A stretch of DNA of 64,000 nt, taken from NCBI RefSeq assembly GCF_017571495.1, contig NZ_JAGETZ010000002.1:558001-622000 (forward strand), in the 5' to 3' direction. The first letter of the stretch is position 1; each line of letters begins with the position of its first letter. Positions 7,361 to 16,574 of the stretch are shown one piece after another. The position numbers and the translations under genes were made by a program. The notes beneath the pieces were generated by a model. That model saw only the letters and a program-made list of their open reading frames with translations. It did not search any database and was not told where the DNA came from. The stretch is from Hymenobacter negativus. Its GTDB lineage: Bacteria > Bacteroidota > Bacteroidia > Cytophagales > Hymenobacteraceae.

Positions 7361-8443
7361 ATGAAAAGAGTATTCATGCTAATGAGCTTGTGCGGCTTGT
7401 ACTTCTGCACCAGCTGCGAAGAGAAAAAGGAGGAAAAAGAAGAGAATGTAAAGCTCTTGGTCACTACGCCCTTGCAAAAGGACACCACGATTACCAAGGA
7501 GTATGTGGCCCAGATTCACGCCTACCAGCACATTGAAATTCGGGCGCTGGAAAAAGGCTATCTGCAAAAAATCTTCGTCGACGAAGGTCAGGTGGTGCAT
7601 GAGGGGCAGCCCATGTTCCAGATTACGCCCACCATCTACCAGGCCGAACTGAAGAAGTCGCAGGCCGAGGCGAACTACGTCAACATCGAATACCAGAACA
7701 CCAAGCGGCTGGCCGACAAGAACATTGTGTCAGGCAATGAGCTAGCGCTGTCGGAGGCCAAATACGACAAGGCCAAGGCTGATGTGTCGCTGGCGCAGGC
7801 GCACCTGCAGTTTACATCCATTAAGGCGCCGTTTAGTGGCATCATGGACCACTTCCAAGGCAGGCTGGGCAGCCTCGTGGATGAAGGAGACCTGCTGACG
7901 ACCCTTTCGGACAACAGCAAAATGTGGGTCTACTTCAACGTGCCGGAGGCTGAATACCTGGCTTACAAAGAGCACGTGCAGGACCCCAACGCTGTGAACG
8001 TGAACCTGCTGATGGCCAACAATGAGGTGTTCCAATATCCTGGCAAGGTGCAGACCATTGAGGCCGATTTCAACAACGAAACCGGCAACATCGCTTTCCG
8101 CGCCACCTTCCCGAATCCGAAAGGCCTGCTGCGCAACGGCGAAACCGGCAGCATCCTGATGACGGTGCCGCTCAAGCACGCTCTCATCGTGCCCCAGAAA
8201 GCCACCTTCGAAGTGCTGGAGAAAAAATTCGTGTACGTGGTGGACAAAAACAACGTGGTACACCAGAAGGAAGTAGTCATTGCGTCCGAAATGCCGGACC
8301 TCTACGTCATCAAAAGCGGCGTTTCCAGCACCGATAAAATCCTGCTCGAAGGCATCCGCAAGGTGAAAGATGGCGACAAAATCAGCTACACCTACGAGGC
8401 TCCCGAAAAGGTGCTGCCCAAGCTGAAAGTGTACAGCGAATAG
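7361..8443 (+). CDS. RND efflux periplasmic adaptor lipoprotein (MFP family)
   Basis: From the ATG at 7361 the product is 360 residues (three more if 7352 is used). It begins with a lipoprotein signal whose lipobox is CTSC, followed by a Lys/Glu-rich segment. The membrane-fusion architecture follows: a barrel-sandwich hybrid (GYLQKIFVDEGQVVHEGQ), an alpha-helical hairpin with AEANYVNIEYQNTKRLADK, the second lipoyl half (IKAPFSGIMDH), a beta-barrel domain and a membrane-proximal domain (VVDKNNVVHQKEV). It bridges the inner-membrane pump to the outer-membrane channel. The pump and channel genes follow directly on the same strand (141 bp, then an 8-bp overlap). Confidence 0.95.
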   Translation: MKRVFMLMSLCGLYFCTSCEEKKEEKEENVKLLVTTPLQKDTTITKEYVAQIHAYQHIEIRALEKGYLQKIFVDEGQVVHEGQPMFQITPTIYQAELKKSQAEANYVNIEYQNTKRLADKNIVSGNELALSEAKYDKAKADVSLAQAHLQFTSIKAPFSGIMDHFQGRLGSLVDEGDLLTTLSDNSKMWVYFNVPEAEYLAYKEHVQDPNAVNVNLLMANNEVFQYPGKVQTIEADFNNETGNIAFRATFPNPKGLLRNGETGSILMTVPLKHALIVPQKATFEVLEKKFVYVVDKNNVVHQKEVVIASEMPDLYVIKSGVSSTDKILLEGIRKVKDGDKISYTYEAPEKVLPKLKVYSE

Positions 8444-8469
8444 CTTTTTGGATGGGGTTGGTACGCCGC

Positions 8470-8572
8470 AGTCAGTAGTCGGACAATGGAGCGCTATGCC
8501 CTTTTGTTTATGCTGCCAACGGCTCGCTACCAATTGTTATTCAATCGAATACTGACTACCACATACTGACTA
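8470..8572. repeat. short direct and inverted repeats between adaptor and pump genes
   Basis: ATACTGACTA occurs at 8549-8558 and 8563-8572; its inverted core AGTCAGTA is at 8470-8477. The repeats bracket a 70-bp spacer in the adaptor-pump gap. Confidence 0.45.
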
Positions 8573-8584
8573 TTTCATCAGCTC

Positions 8585-11500
8585 ATGTTTAGTAAATTCA
8601 TTCGCCGGCCCGTGTTTGCCATTGTCATTTCGGTGGTAATCGTGTTCATGGGTATCCTGGCCATCAAGACCCTTCCCACCTCGCAGTTCCCCGAGATTTC
8701 GCCGCCCATGGTAATGGTGAGCTGCGCCTACCCCGGGGCCAGCGCCAAGGTGCTCACCGAATCGGTACTCATCCCGCTGGAGCAGGCCATCAACGGCGTG
8801 CCCGGCATGAAGTACATGACCTCCGATGCCGTGAGCGCCGGCGAAGCCAACGTGCAGATTGTTTTCAACCTGGGTACCGACCCCGAGCAGGCCGTGGTGA
8901 ACGTGAACACCCGCATTGCGCAGGTAGTGAACCGCTTGCCGGTGCTGGTGCAGCGCGAAGGCCTCATCGTGAACCGCGTGGTGCCTAACATGCTCATGTA
9001 TGTGAACTTGTACAGCAAGGACAAGGGCACCGACATGAAGTACCTGTTCAACTACGCTGGGGTGAACATGATACCTGAGCTGCAGCGCATCAGCGGCATC
9101 GGGCGGGCTAGCATCTTGGGTAGCCGGCAGTACGCCATGCGTATCTGGCTGAAACCCGACCGCATGCGGGCCTACAATATCTCGGCCGATGATGTGATGA
9201 AGGCGCTTGATGACCAAAGCGTTATCGGCTCGCCGGGCCGTATTGGCCGCTCCGACGGGGGCCGTGCTGAAGCCTTGGAATACGTGCTGACCTACCAGGG
9301 CCGCTTCAACGACGTGGACCAGTACAAAAACGTGATTCTCAAGGCCAACGCCAATGGCGAGATGCTGCGCCTGAAAGATGTGGCCGATGTGTCGCTGGGC
9401 TCAGAGTTCTACGACATCTACTCCAACTTGGATGGCTACCCCTCGGCGGCTATCGTGCTGAAGCAGACGTATGGTAGCAACGCCAGCGACGTTATTGCCA
9501 GCGTAAAATCCAAGCTCGACGAATTGAAGAAAACCATGCCCCCCGGCATGGACTATAAAATCAGTTACGACGTGTCGAGCTTCCTCGATGCCTCCACCGA
9601 AAACGTAATCCACACCCTGCGCGACGCCTTTATCCTGGTGGCCATCGTGGTGTTCCTGTTCCTTGGCGACTGGCGCTCCACACTCATTCCAATTATCGCC
9701 GTGCCAGTTTCGCTCATTGGAGCGTTCACGGCCATGCAGGCTTTTGGGCTGACCATCAACATGATTACGCTCTTCGCGCTGGTGCTTGCCATCGGCATTG
9801 TGGTCGATGACGCTATTGTAGTGGTGGAAGCGGTGCACGCCAAAATGGAGGAAAAACACCTCTCGCCATTCGGGGCGGTGCGCGAGGTAATCGGGGAAAT
9901 CAGCGGAGCCATTATTGCCATCACCATCCTGATGACGGCCGTATTTGTGCCGGTAGCCTTTATGAGTGGTCCGGTGGGCATTTTCTACCGCCAGTTCTCC
10001 ATTACGATGGCTACCTCTATTGTCATCTCGGGCGTGGTGGCCCTTACTTTGACGCCGGTGCTCTGCGCCATGATTCTGAAAAACACGCACGGCCAGCCGC
10101 GCAAAAAGACGCCCATCAACCGCTTCATCGACTGGTTTAACCGCGGCTTTGAGAAGCTGACCGGCCGCTACACCAACCTGCTGGAGAAGGTGGTGGACCG
10201 CCGCGTGGTCACCTTCGGCGTGCTGATACTGTTTGCGTTGGGCATTTTCGGCATTTCGTCCAAGCTGCCATCCGGCTTCATTCCGGCCGAGGACCAGGGC
10301 ATGCTCTACGCCATCATCCAGACGCCGCCCGGCTCCACGCTGGAGCGCACCAACGACATCTCGCAGCGCCTCCAGCAGTTGGCTAAGGATGTGCCCGGCA
10401 TCGAAAGCATTTCAACGTTGGCCGGCTACGAAGTGCTTACAGAAGGCCGTGGCTCGAACGCTGGTACCTGTCTGATTGACTTGAAGCCGTGGAGCGAGCG
10501 CAAGGAATCCATCCACGACATCATCGAGTCGCTGGAGAAAAAGGCCAAGCTGATTCCCGGCGCTACCATCGAATTCTTCGAGCCGCCGGCAGTGCCGGGC
10601 TACGGTGCGGCGGGTGGCTTCCAGCTGCAGTTGCTTGATAAAACCAACACCGGCGACTACAAAGCGCTGGAAAAAGTGAACGAGGAATTCATGGCGGCGC
10701 TGCGCAAGCGCAAGGAGTTGGCTGGCCTGTTCACCTTCTACAGCGCTAATTACCCGCAGTACGAAATCCAGATTGACAACCAGTTGGCGATGCAGAAAGG
10801 GGTGAACATCGGCAATGCCATGAACACGCTGAGCATCATGATTGGCAGTACCTACGAGCTGGGCTTCATCAAATACCAGCGCTTTTTCAAGGTCTACGTG
10901 CAGGCATCGCCCGAATACCGCCGCCTGCCCAAGGACGTGATGGACATGTGGGTGAAGAACGACAAAGGCGAAATGGTGCCATTCTCGGCGTTCATGAAGC
11001 TGGTGAAAACCCAGGGCGCCAACGAAATCAACCGCTACAACATGTACACCACCGCCTCCATTCGGGGTGATGCTTCGCAGGGCTTTAGCTCGGGCGAGGC
11101 CATCAAGGCAGTGCAGGAAGTGGCAGCCAAAACCCTGCCCCGCGGCTACGACATCGACTGGGGCGGCTTGTCGAAAGACGAAACCTCGCGCGGCAACGAA
11201 GCCATCTACATCTTCCTTGTGGTGCTAGCCTTTGTTTACTTGGTGCTTGCAGCGCAGTATGAGAGCTTCCTGCTGCCGCTGGCGGTAGTGCTCTCCCTGC
11301 CGGCCGGCATCTTCGGGGCCTTCCTGTTCATCAAGATGATGGGCCTGGCCAACAACATCTACGCCCAGGTGGGACTAGTGATGCTGGTGGGCCTGTTAGG
11401 GAAAAACGCCGTGCTCATCGTGGAATTCGCGGTGCAGGAACACGAGCACGGCATGTCGGTGCGCGACGCGGCCATTGCCGGCGCCAAGGCTCGTTTCCGC

Positions 11501-11776
11501 CCCATCCTGATGACCTCCTTCGCCTTCATCGCCGGCCTGATTCCGCTGGTGCTGGCCACCGGGGCCGGCGCTATCGGCAACAAAACCATTGGCACGGCGG
11601 CGCTGGGCGGCATGCTGTTCGGGACCATTTTCGGAGTGGTGCTGGTGCCGGGCCTGTACTATGTATTCGGCACCATGGCTGCGGGCCGCAAGCTGATTCA
11701 GGATGAAAACGAATATCCAGTAAGCGAGGGCTTCGAGCCGCGCGTGTTAGTCGAAGAAGTAGAAACTCATGCTTAA
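8585..11776 (+). CDS. RND multidrug efflux pump, AcrB/MexB-type (HAE1)
   Basis: At 1063 residues it has the family's full length. It starts MFSKFIRRPVFA, a classical HAE1 start. Twelve membrane segments are expected: one at the N-terminus, a block near residues 340-540, one near 540-560 and a block near 870-1035, with two large periplasmic loops between. The proton-relay Asp pair of TM4 is visible in GIVVDDAIVVVEAVHAK. GxxLxxNAxL-like residues near the end (GLLGKNAVLIVEFAV) also fit. Such pumps export drugs, dyes or bile-type compounds by proton exchange. Substrate cannot be read from sequence. The downstream channel gene overlaps its last codons by 8 bp. Confidence 0.96.
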   Translation: MFSKFIRRPVFAIVISVVIVFMGILAIKTLPTSQFPEISPPMVMVSCAYPGASAKVLTESVLIPLEQAINGVPGMKYMTSDAVSAGEANVQIVFNLGTDPEQAVVNVNTRIAQVVNRLPVLVQREGLIVNRVVPNMLMYVNLYSKDKGTDMKYLFNYAGVNMIPELQRISGIGRASILGSRQYAMRIWLKPDRMRAYNISADDVMKALDDQSVIGSPGRIGRSDGGRAEALEYVLTYQGRFNDVDQYKNVILKANANGEMLRLKDVADVSLGSEFYDIYSNLDGYPSAAIVLKQTYGSNASDVIASVKSKLDELKKTMPPGMDYKISYDVSSFLDASTENVIHTLRDAFILVAIVVFLFLGDWRSTLIPIIAVPVSLIGAFTAMQAFGLTINMITLFALVLAIGIVVDDAIVVVEAVHAKMEEKHLSPFGAVREVIGEISGAIIAITILMTAVFVPVAFMSGPVGIFYRQFSITMATSIVISGVVALTLTPVLCAMILKNTHGQPRKKTPINRFIDWFNRGFEKLTGRYTNLLEKVVDRRVVTFGVLILFALGIFGISSKLPSGFIPAEDQGMLYAIIQTPPGSTLERTNDISQRLQQLAKDVPGIESISTLAGYEVLTEGRGSNAGTCLIDLKPWSERKESIHDIIESLEKKAKLIPGATIEFFEPPAVPGYGAAGGFQLQLLDKTNTGDYKALEKVNEEFMAALRKRKELAGLFTFYSANYPQYEIQIDNQLAMQKGVNIGNAMNTLSIMIGSTYELGFIKYQRFFKVYVQASPEYRRLPKDVMDMWVKNDKGEMVPFSAFMKLVKTQGANEINRYNMYTTASIRGDASQGFSSGEAIKAVQEVAAKTLPRGYDIDWGGLSKDETSRGNEAIYIFLVVLAFVYLVLAAQYESFLLPLAVVLSLPAGIFGAFLFIKMMGLANNIYAQVGLVMLVGLLGKNAVLIVEFAVQEHEHGMSVRDAAIAGAKARFRPILMTSFAFIAGLIPLVLATGAGAIGNKTIGTAALGGMLFGTIFGVVLVPGLYYVFGTMAAGRKLIQDENEYPVSEGFEPRVLVEEVETHA

Positions 11777-13211
11777 GAAACGGATTTATCAAAGCCTGAG
11801 CGCCGCCGGCTTGCTGCTGGCCATGGCGGGCTGCGCCACGCCCGCGCTGGTTGAGCGCACCGCCAGCCGCAACGTGCCGGCCAGCTACATCAACACCGCC
11901 AACGCGCAGGATACCGCTAGCTCGGCGCGGGTGCAGTGGAAGCAGTTCTTCACCGACCCCAATCTGACCGTCATCATCGAAACAGCCCTGCAAAACAATC
12001 AGGAGCTGAACATTACGCTGCAGGAAATTGAGATTGCGCGCAACGAGGTGCGGGCCCGTAAAGGCGAGTACCTGCCCTTTGTAGGTCTTGGCGCCCGCGC
12101 CGACGTGGATAAAGTGGGCCGCTACACCATTCAAGGCGCTACGGAAGAAAACGTCGACATCAAGGAGGACCGCCACACGCCCGACCCGCTGACCAACCTG
12201 CAAGTGGGTGCCTTCGCGCACTGGGAAGTCGATATCTGGCACAAGCTGCGCAACGCCCGCAAGGCCGCCGCGCTGCGCTACCTGGCCACCGTGGAAGGCA
12301 AGAATTTCATGGTGACCAACCTGGTTTCCGAAATTGCTAATTCCTACTACGAGCTGCTGGCGCTCGATAATCAACTAGCCATCCTCAAGCAAAACCTCGA
12401 AATCCAGACCAACGCGCTGGAAATCGTGAAGCTGCAAAAGGAGTCGGCCCGCGTGACGGAGTTGGCCGTGAAGCGGTTTGAAGCCCAGGTGCAGCACACC
12501 CGCGCCCTGCAATTCGGTATTCAGCAGCGCATCGTGGAAACCGAAAACCGCCTGAACTACCTGGCTGGCCGCTACCCGCAGCCCATCATGCGCGACTACC
12601 GCTCATTCGGCGACCTAGTGCCGAAAGCCATCCAGGCCGGCCTGCCCGCGCAGCTGCTGAGCAACCGCCCCGACATCCGCCAAGCCGAGCAGAACCTGGC
12701 CGCCAACAAGCTGGACGTGCAGGTGGCCCGCGCCAACTTCTACCCCTCACTGGCCATCTCCGGCGGCGTAGGCTTGGAGGCCTTCAAGCCCAGCCTGCTG
12801 GTGAGTACGCCCGAGTCGATGCTCTATTCGCTGGGCGCTGATTTAGCTGCCCCATTGGTTAACCGCAACGGCATCAAGGCGCTGTACTACAGTGCTAATG
12901 CTCGTCAGCTCCAGACGGTGTACCAGTACGAAAAGACCGTATTGAACGCGTACATCGAGGTGAATAACCAGTTGTCGAGCATCAATAACCTGGCGAGCAG
13001 CTACGATGCCAAACAAAAGGAAGTAGCCGCGCTCAATGAGTCCATCAACATTTCCAATACCCTGTTCAAATCCGCCCGCGCCGACTATATGGAGGTGCTC
13101 CTGACCCAGCGCGACGCTCTGGAATCGAAGTTCGACCTTATCGAAACCAAGATGCAGCAGCTGAACGCCTCGGTGAATGTATACCGGGCTTTGGGCGGCG
13201 GCTGGCAGTAA
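11769..13211 (+). CDS. TolC-like outer-membrane efflux lipoprotein (NodT family)
   Basis: The 480-residue protein begins with a lipoprotein signal (LLLAMAGCATP, lipobox AGC), as is normal for the NodT/OprM branch. Two repeated OEP domains follow with long helices; characteristic pieces are VQWKQFFTDPNLTVIIETAL, NNQELNITLQEI, GAFAHWEVDIWHKLRN, AQLLSNRPDIRQAEQNL and VQVARANFYPSL. A trimer forms the outer-membrane exit channel for the adjacent pump. The 8-bp overlap with the pump gene indicates translational coupling. A long inverted repeat terminator begins about 25 bp after the stop. Confidence 0.95.
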   Translation: MLKKRIYQSLSAAGLLLAMAGCATPALVERTASRNVPASYINTANAQDTASSARVQWKQFFTDPNLTVIIETALQNNQELNITLQEIEIARNEVRARKGEYLPFVGLGARADVDKVGRYTIQGATEENVDIKEDRHTPDPLTNLQVGAFAHWEVDIWHKLRNARKAAALRYLATVEGKNFMVTNLVSEIANSYYELLALDNQLAILKQNLEIQTNALEIVKLQKESARVTELAVKRFEAQVQHTRALQFGIQQRIVETENRLNYLAGRYPQPIMRDYRSFGDLVPKAIQAGLPAQLLSNRPDIRQAEQNLAANKLDVQVARANFYPSLAISGGVGLEAFKPSLLVSTPESMLYSLGADLAAPLVNRNGIKALYYSANARQLQTVYQYEKTVLNAYIEVNNQLSSINNLASSYDAKQKEVAALNESINISNTLFKSARADYMEVLLTQRDALESKFDLIETKMQQLNASVNVYRALGGGWQ

Positions 13212-13235
13212 TACAGTATCCCGCCTGACGCCGGA

Positions 13236-13332
13236 ACGGCCGGCCGCACCGGGCGAAGCATCTTTCCCGCACCGCTACCTTTGGTGTAGTCATGTGGGAA
13301 AACGCTTCGCCCGGCGCGGCCGGCCGTTTTTT
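13236..13332 (+). terminator. large terminator of the efflux operon, with a promoter in its loop
   Basis: Left arm 13236-13259 (core CGGCCGGCCG and CGGGCGAAGC) pairs with right arm 13304-13327, followed by TTTTTT. The 44-base loop contains a perfect TAnnTTTG box at 13276-13283. Confidence 0.8.
13276..13283 (+). promoter_or_regulatory. TAnnTTTG -7 box upstream of hemW
   Basis: TACCTTTG matches the -7 consensus perfectly and lies about 100 bp before the hemW ATG. It is inside the loop of the efflux terminator; a transcript starting here contains only the right arm and so escapes the hairpin. No TTG is found at -33. Confidence 0.5.
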
Positions 13333-13383
13333 ATGGGCTTCAAGTGAATTCTCAGCCAGCTCCCAGACGTTTACATTATCCAT

Positions 13384-14532
13384 ATGGCCGGCATCTACCT
13401 ACACATTCCTTTCTGCAAGCAGGCGTGCCACTACTGCGACTTCCATTTCAGTACCTCGCTGGGCCTGAAAAGCCGGTTGGTGGACGCCATTGTTCGGGAA
13501 CTAGAGCTGCGCCACGACTACCTTGGCAATAAGGCCCCACTCGAAACCATTTACTTCGGTGGCGGCACTCCATCCTTATTATCGGCCGCTGAGTTAGGTC
13601 ATGTTTTTGAAGCCATTCACGGCCACTTTGTAGTTTCGCCGCAGGCTGAAATCACCCTTGAGGCCAACCCCGACGACCTCAGCGCCACCAAGCTGCGCGA
13701 GCTGGCGGCAGCCGGCATCAACCGGCTCAGCATTGGCTTGCAAAGCTTCTACGAGCCGCATTTGCGGATGATGAACCGTGCCCACACTGCCGAGGAATCG
13801 ACTACGGCCGTGCGCCGGGCGCAGGACGCGGGCTTCGAGAACATTTCCATCGACCTGATTTATGGGGTGCCCGCGCCGGGCCACCACATCTGGGAAGCTG
13901 ATTTGGCCAATGCCTTTGCGCTGGGCGTGCCGCACGTTTCGGCCTATGCCCTCACCATCGAGCCGGGCACGGCCTTCGGGCACCGGCTGCAAAAGGGAAC
14001 GTTCAAAGCCGCGCCTGATGAGTTTGTGGCTACACAGTTTGAGTTGCTGCTAGTGGCCATGCGCGGTCATGGCTACGGGCAGTACGAAATCAGCAACTTC
14101 TGCCAGCCGGGCCGCGAGAGCCGCCACAACGGCAACTACTGGCGTGGGGTGCCTTACCTCGGTCTTGGCCCCAGCGCGCACAGCTACGACGGCCAGAACC
14201 GCCAGTTCACCCTCGCCAACAACCCGCAATACGTGGCCGCCGTGCTGGAGCGCGGCGAAGTGCCTGTGACCATCGACGTCCTCACGGCCACTGACCGCGC
14301 CAATGAGTACCTGCTCACCACCCTGCGCACCGCCCGCGGCTGCGACTTGGTGCACCTGCGCACCCACCACGGTCTCGACCTGCCGGGCACCCGCGCCGAC
14401 TACCTTGCCGGGCTGCAAGCCAATGGCTGGGCCACTATCCAAGGCCAAGTGCTTACTTTGACCGATGCGGGCAAGCTGCTGGCCGACCACATCACGCTGG
14501 AGCTATTTCAATCCCCCGCCGTAGCCGAATGA
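13384..14532 (+). CDS. hemW: HemW-type radical SAM haem chaperone
   Basis: The 382-residue protein begins MAGIYLHIPFCKQACHYCDF. Cysteines 11, 15 and 18 form the CxxxCxxC [4Fe-4S]/SAM motif. True coproporphyrinogen dehydrogenases (HemN) have a fourth Cys directly after this motif (CxxxCxxCxC); here it is absent, which favours the HemW branch that binds haem and delivers it to haem proteins. GGGTPS (SAM binding), EANPDDL and RLSIGLQSF follow, and the C-terminal HemN-like domain is present. The stop overlaps the next start (ATGA at 14529), so the downstream gene is translationally coupled. Confidence 0.9.
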   Translation: MAGIYLHIPFCKQACHYCDFHFSTSLGLKSRLVDAIVRELELRHDYLGNKAPLETIYFGGGTPSLLSAAELGHVFEAIHGHFVVSPQAEITLEANPDDLSATKLRELAAAGINRLSIGLQSFYEPHLRMMNRAHTAEESTTAVRRAQDAGFENISIDLIYGVPAPGHHIWEADLANAFALGVPHVSAYALTIEPGTAFGHRLQKGTFKAAPDEFVATQFELLLVAMRGHGYGQYEISNFCQPGRESRHNGNYWRGVPYLGLGPSAHSYDGQNRQFTLANNPQYVAAVLERGEVPVTIDVLTATDRANEYLLTTLRTARGCDLVHLRTHHGLDLPGTRADYLAGLQANGWATIQGQVLTLTDAGKLLADHITLELFQSPAVAE

Positions 14533-14960
14533 AACTTCTGAGCGACAGCATTGCCGACGACGCCGACTTCTTCGTGGAGCAGATTCACCTCGTGGCCATT
14601 GTCATCGACAACACCGACGACGTGACCGTGTGGGCCACCACCTACTTCGACAACGACACGCATTTCTTCCACCTCGCTCTGCCCTTCAAGGCCCTCGATA
14701 CCCTCCTCAGCCTCGCCCACACCCGCGCCGAAGCTTTGCAGGAAGAAGTAGCCGACGCCCTGGCCGCCCAGGAGTGGCCCGCGCTGCTCGAATACAATTC
14801 CGACGAAACCCCGCCCGTGCCGCTGCCCAGCGTGGCCCTGAAGCTGTCCGTCACTTACCCCGCTACCGAGGACGGCGAACTCGGTGAAGACGACCCCGAC
14901 GACCCCCAGCCGCACAACATCTTCTACCTCGAAGGCGTGTTCGTGCGCCTCGATACCTAG
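14529..14960 (+). CDS. acidic hypothetical protein coupled to hemW
   Basis: The 143-residue product is strongly acidic, especially in a C-terminal GELGEDDPDDPQP stretch. The start reads MKLLSDSIADDADFFVEQIH and the end is FYLEGVFVRLDT. No signal peptide, membrane segment or motif I recognise is present. Its ATG overlaps the hemW stop codon and the following hydrolase starts five bases after its own stop, so the three are probably one operon. A function linked to haem cannot be claimed from position alone. Confidence 0.75.
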   Translation: MKLLSDSIADDADFFVEQIHLVAIVIDNTDDVTVWATTYFDNDTHFFHLALPFKALDTLLSLAHTRAEALQEEVADALAAQEWPALLEYNSDETPPVPLPSVALKLSVTYPATEDGELGEDDPDDPQPHNIFYLEGVFVRLDT

Positions 14961-14964
14961 CGCC

Positions 14965-15624
14965 GTGGGGCCGACCGCGCCCGTCTGGTACCTCGTTCCC
15001 GGCCTGGGGGCCGACGAGCGGGTATTTCAGTTCCTACGACTGGAAGAGGAGGTGCACGTGCTGCGCTGGTTGCCGCCGCAAAGCTCCTGCGAAACCCTGC
15101 CGCACTACGCCGCCCGTCTCGCCGCCAACGTGCCCGAAAACCAACCCTGCTGGCTGGTCGGGGTGTCGTTCGGCGGGGTGCTAGCCCTCGAAATTGCGCA
15201 GTTGCGACCCTTGGCGCGGGTAGTGCTGGTTTCTAGCTTTACGGGCCCGCACGAGCTGCCGTGGCTGGGCCGCATGGCCCGCGCTACCGGCCTGCACTAC
15301 TTAGTGCCGCCGCAACTGTTGCCAAGGCTGCCGCGCGTGGCACAATGGTTTTTCGGAGTGCAAAACGGTCGCGAGTACCAGTTGCTCCGCCAGATTCTGC
15401 GCGACACCGACCCTCACTTCACCCGCTGGGCCATTGCCCGGCTGCTGCAATGGTCCGGCCGGACCATGCCCACCATCCGCATTCACGGCACCGCCGACCG
15501 GTTGCTGCCCGCCGGGGCCGCACATAGCCAGTACCGACTATCTGGTGGTCATCTCATCATTATCAGTCAGGCCCGCGAAATCAGCCGGATATTGAATCAG
15601 CTTGGGGCGCCGCTCATTGCATGA
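14965..15624 (+). CDS. alpha/beta hydrolase fold protein
   Basis: From a GTG at 14965 the product is 219 residues, starting VGPTAPVWYLVPGLGADERVF, the first strand and oxyanion region of the fold. The frame is open upstream to 14884, but that part overlaps the preceding gene. The nucleophile elbow is GVSFGG (Ser), the acid is probably Asp in HGTADRLLP, and the His lies in SGGHLIII, so a complete triad is present. Substrate is unknown. It begins five bases after the stop of the preceding acidic protein and probably ends the hemW operon. Confidence 0.85.
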   Translation: MGPTAPVWYLVPGLGADERVFQFLRLEEEVHVLRWLPPQSSCETLPHYAARLAANVPENQPCWLVGVSFGGVLALEIAQLRPLARVVLVSSFTGPHELPWLGRMARATGLHYLVPPQLLPRLPRVAQWFFGVQNGREYQLLRQILRDTDPHFTRWAIARLLQWSGRTMPTIRIHGTADRLLPAGAAHSQYRLSGGHLIIISQAREISRILNQLGAPLIA

Positions 15625-15641
15625 CTTCTCCGTGTTGGGCA

Positions 15642-15669
15642 TTGCTTGTCCAAGTATATACTTCTTTTG
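15642..15669 (+). promoter_or_regulatory. candidate promoter of the 15763 gene
   Basis: TTG at 15642-15644 is followed after 17 bases by TTCTTTTG (15662-15669), one base off TAnnTTTG. If real it places the start of transcription near 15675 and favours the ATG at 15763 over the upstream TTG. Confidence 0.3.
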
Positions 15670-15762
15670 CCTGCGGTAGTTTCTCATGCAAATGCCAAAA
15701 TTGACGCTCGAATTGCTGCCCAAACGGTCCGGGCCCAATTTAATACCCTCTCCGCTGCATAT

Positions 15763-16518
15763 ATGACTCCGATGCTTCCTGCACTTATCGACGCGGCGTA
15801 CGAGCTGTTTGCGCCGTACACGGTGGGCGCTACACTAGACGTGTGCAAGGTCTGTTGCGTGAGCGATGCCGAGGAGCAGAGGTTGTTGGGCACGCCCCTA
15901 CGTACCGTTTCGGCTGCCGTGCTGGATGCAGGTTATTTCTCTTCGGCCCGCTCCGGCTCCGAACGTGAGTACTGGGAGCTGAAACACTTTTTGCCCCGGC
16001 TGCTGGAGCTAGTGACGCAGTTTGATTTCCCGATGCACTCCACCGAAATAACCTTTAGCCGACTCGACCTGCACCTCCCCACCCAATGGACCGGCCCGGA
16101 GCGGGCCCTGCTGCAAACCTTCGCGGAGGTGTTTTTTGCGCGGTGTGTCGGTCAGTACCCCTTGCCGGGTGGCGCCTCGCTCACCGAACTGCTTATCATG
16201 TTTGGGCTGGGGCATTTCGACCTCACCGAGCTATTGGCTGCCTGGGCCGCCGCGCGTAGTTCTAGTAGCGCCTTGCATGCTAAGGATTTTCTACTACACG
16301 AAATCCGATTTGGCCGTGCAAATCAGCATCGGCTACAAAATCCCTTTTCCGAGCCCCACATCAACGCAGCCGTTGCGGCTTGGCTGAACACGGCCGGAGT
16401 TTCGCAGCTGCTAGCTCAGCAGTTAGAAAGCCAACTCCTGCACGACTCAGACCTGAGCAACGACGAGCTTAATGAGCTTAGTTGGGCCTACGAAGTGCTG
16501 CAAACCGAACTGCTTTAA
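15763..16518 (+). CDS. hypothetical protein, all-helical, unknown
   Basis: From the ATG at 15763 the product is 251 residues, starting MTPMLPALIDAAYELFAPY. The frame extends upstream to a TTG at 15646. Visible features are DVCKVCCVSDAEEQRLL near the start, EYWELKHFLPRLLELVTQFDFPMHS in the middle (in part: LKHFLPRLLELV) and an acidic C-terminus (SNDELNELSWAYEVLQ). Three Cys close together (CKVCC) could bind a metal, which is inference. No signal or membrane segment is seen if the ATG is used. The gene lies 56 bp before the cyclase-family gene. I do not recognise the family. Confidence 0.7.
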   Translation: MTPMLPALIDAAYELFAPYTVGATLDVCKVCCVSDAEEQRLLGTPLRTVSAAVLDAGYFSSARSGSEREYWELKHFLPRLLELVTQFDFPMHSTEITFSRLDLHLPTQWTGPERALLQTFAEVFFARCVGQYPLPGGASLTELLIMFGLGHFDLTELLAAWAAARSSSSALHAKDFLLHEIRFGRANQHRLQNPFSEPHINAAVAAWLNTAGVSQLLAQQLESQLLHDSDLSNDELNELSWAYEVLQTELL

Positions 16519-16574
16519 GCCACTGCCAAGTCGTCCTTTCCTTTTCCCACCGTTCCAACCGCAGCCACTTTCCC

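Noticed and set aside
7087..7536. 149-codon frame ahead of and across the adaptor start
   Set aside because: The adaptor lipoprotein start overlaps it in another frame, and the part upstream reads like random translation.
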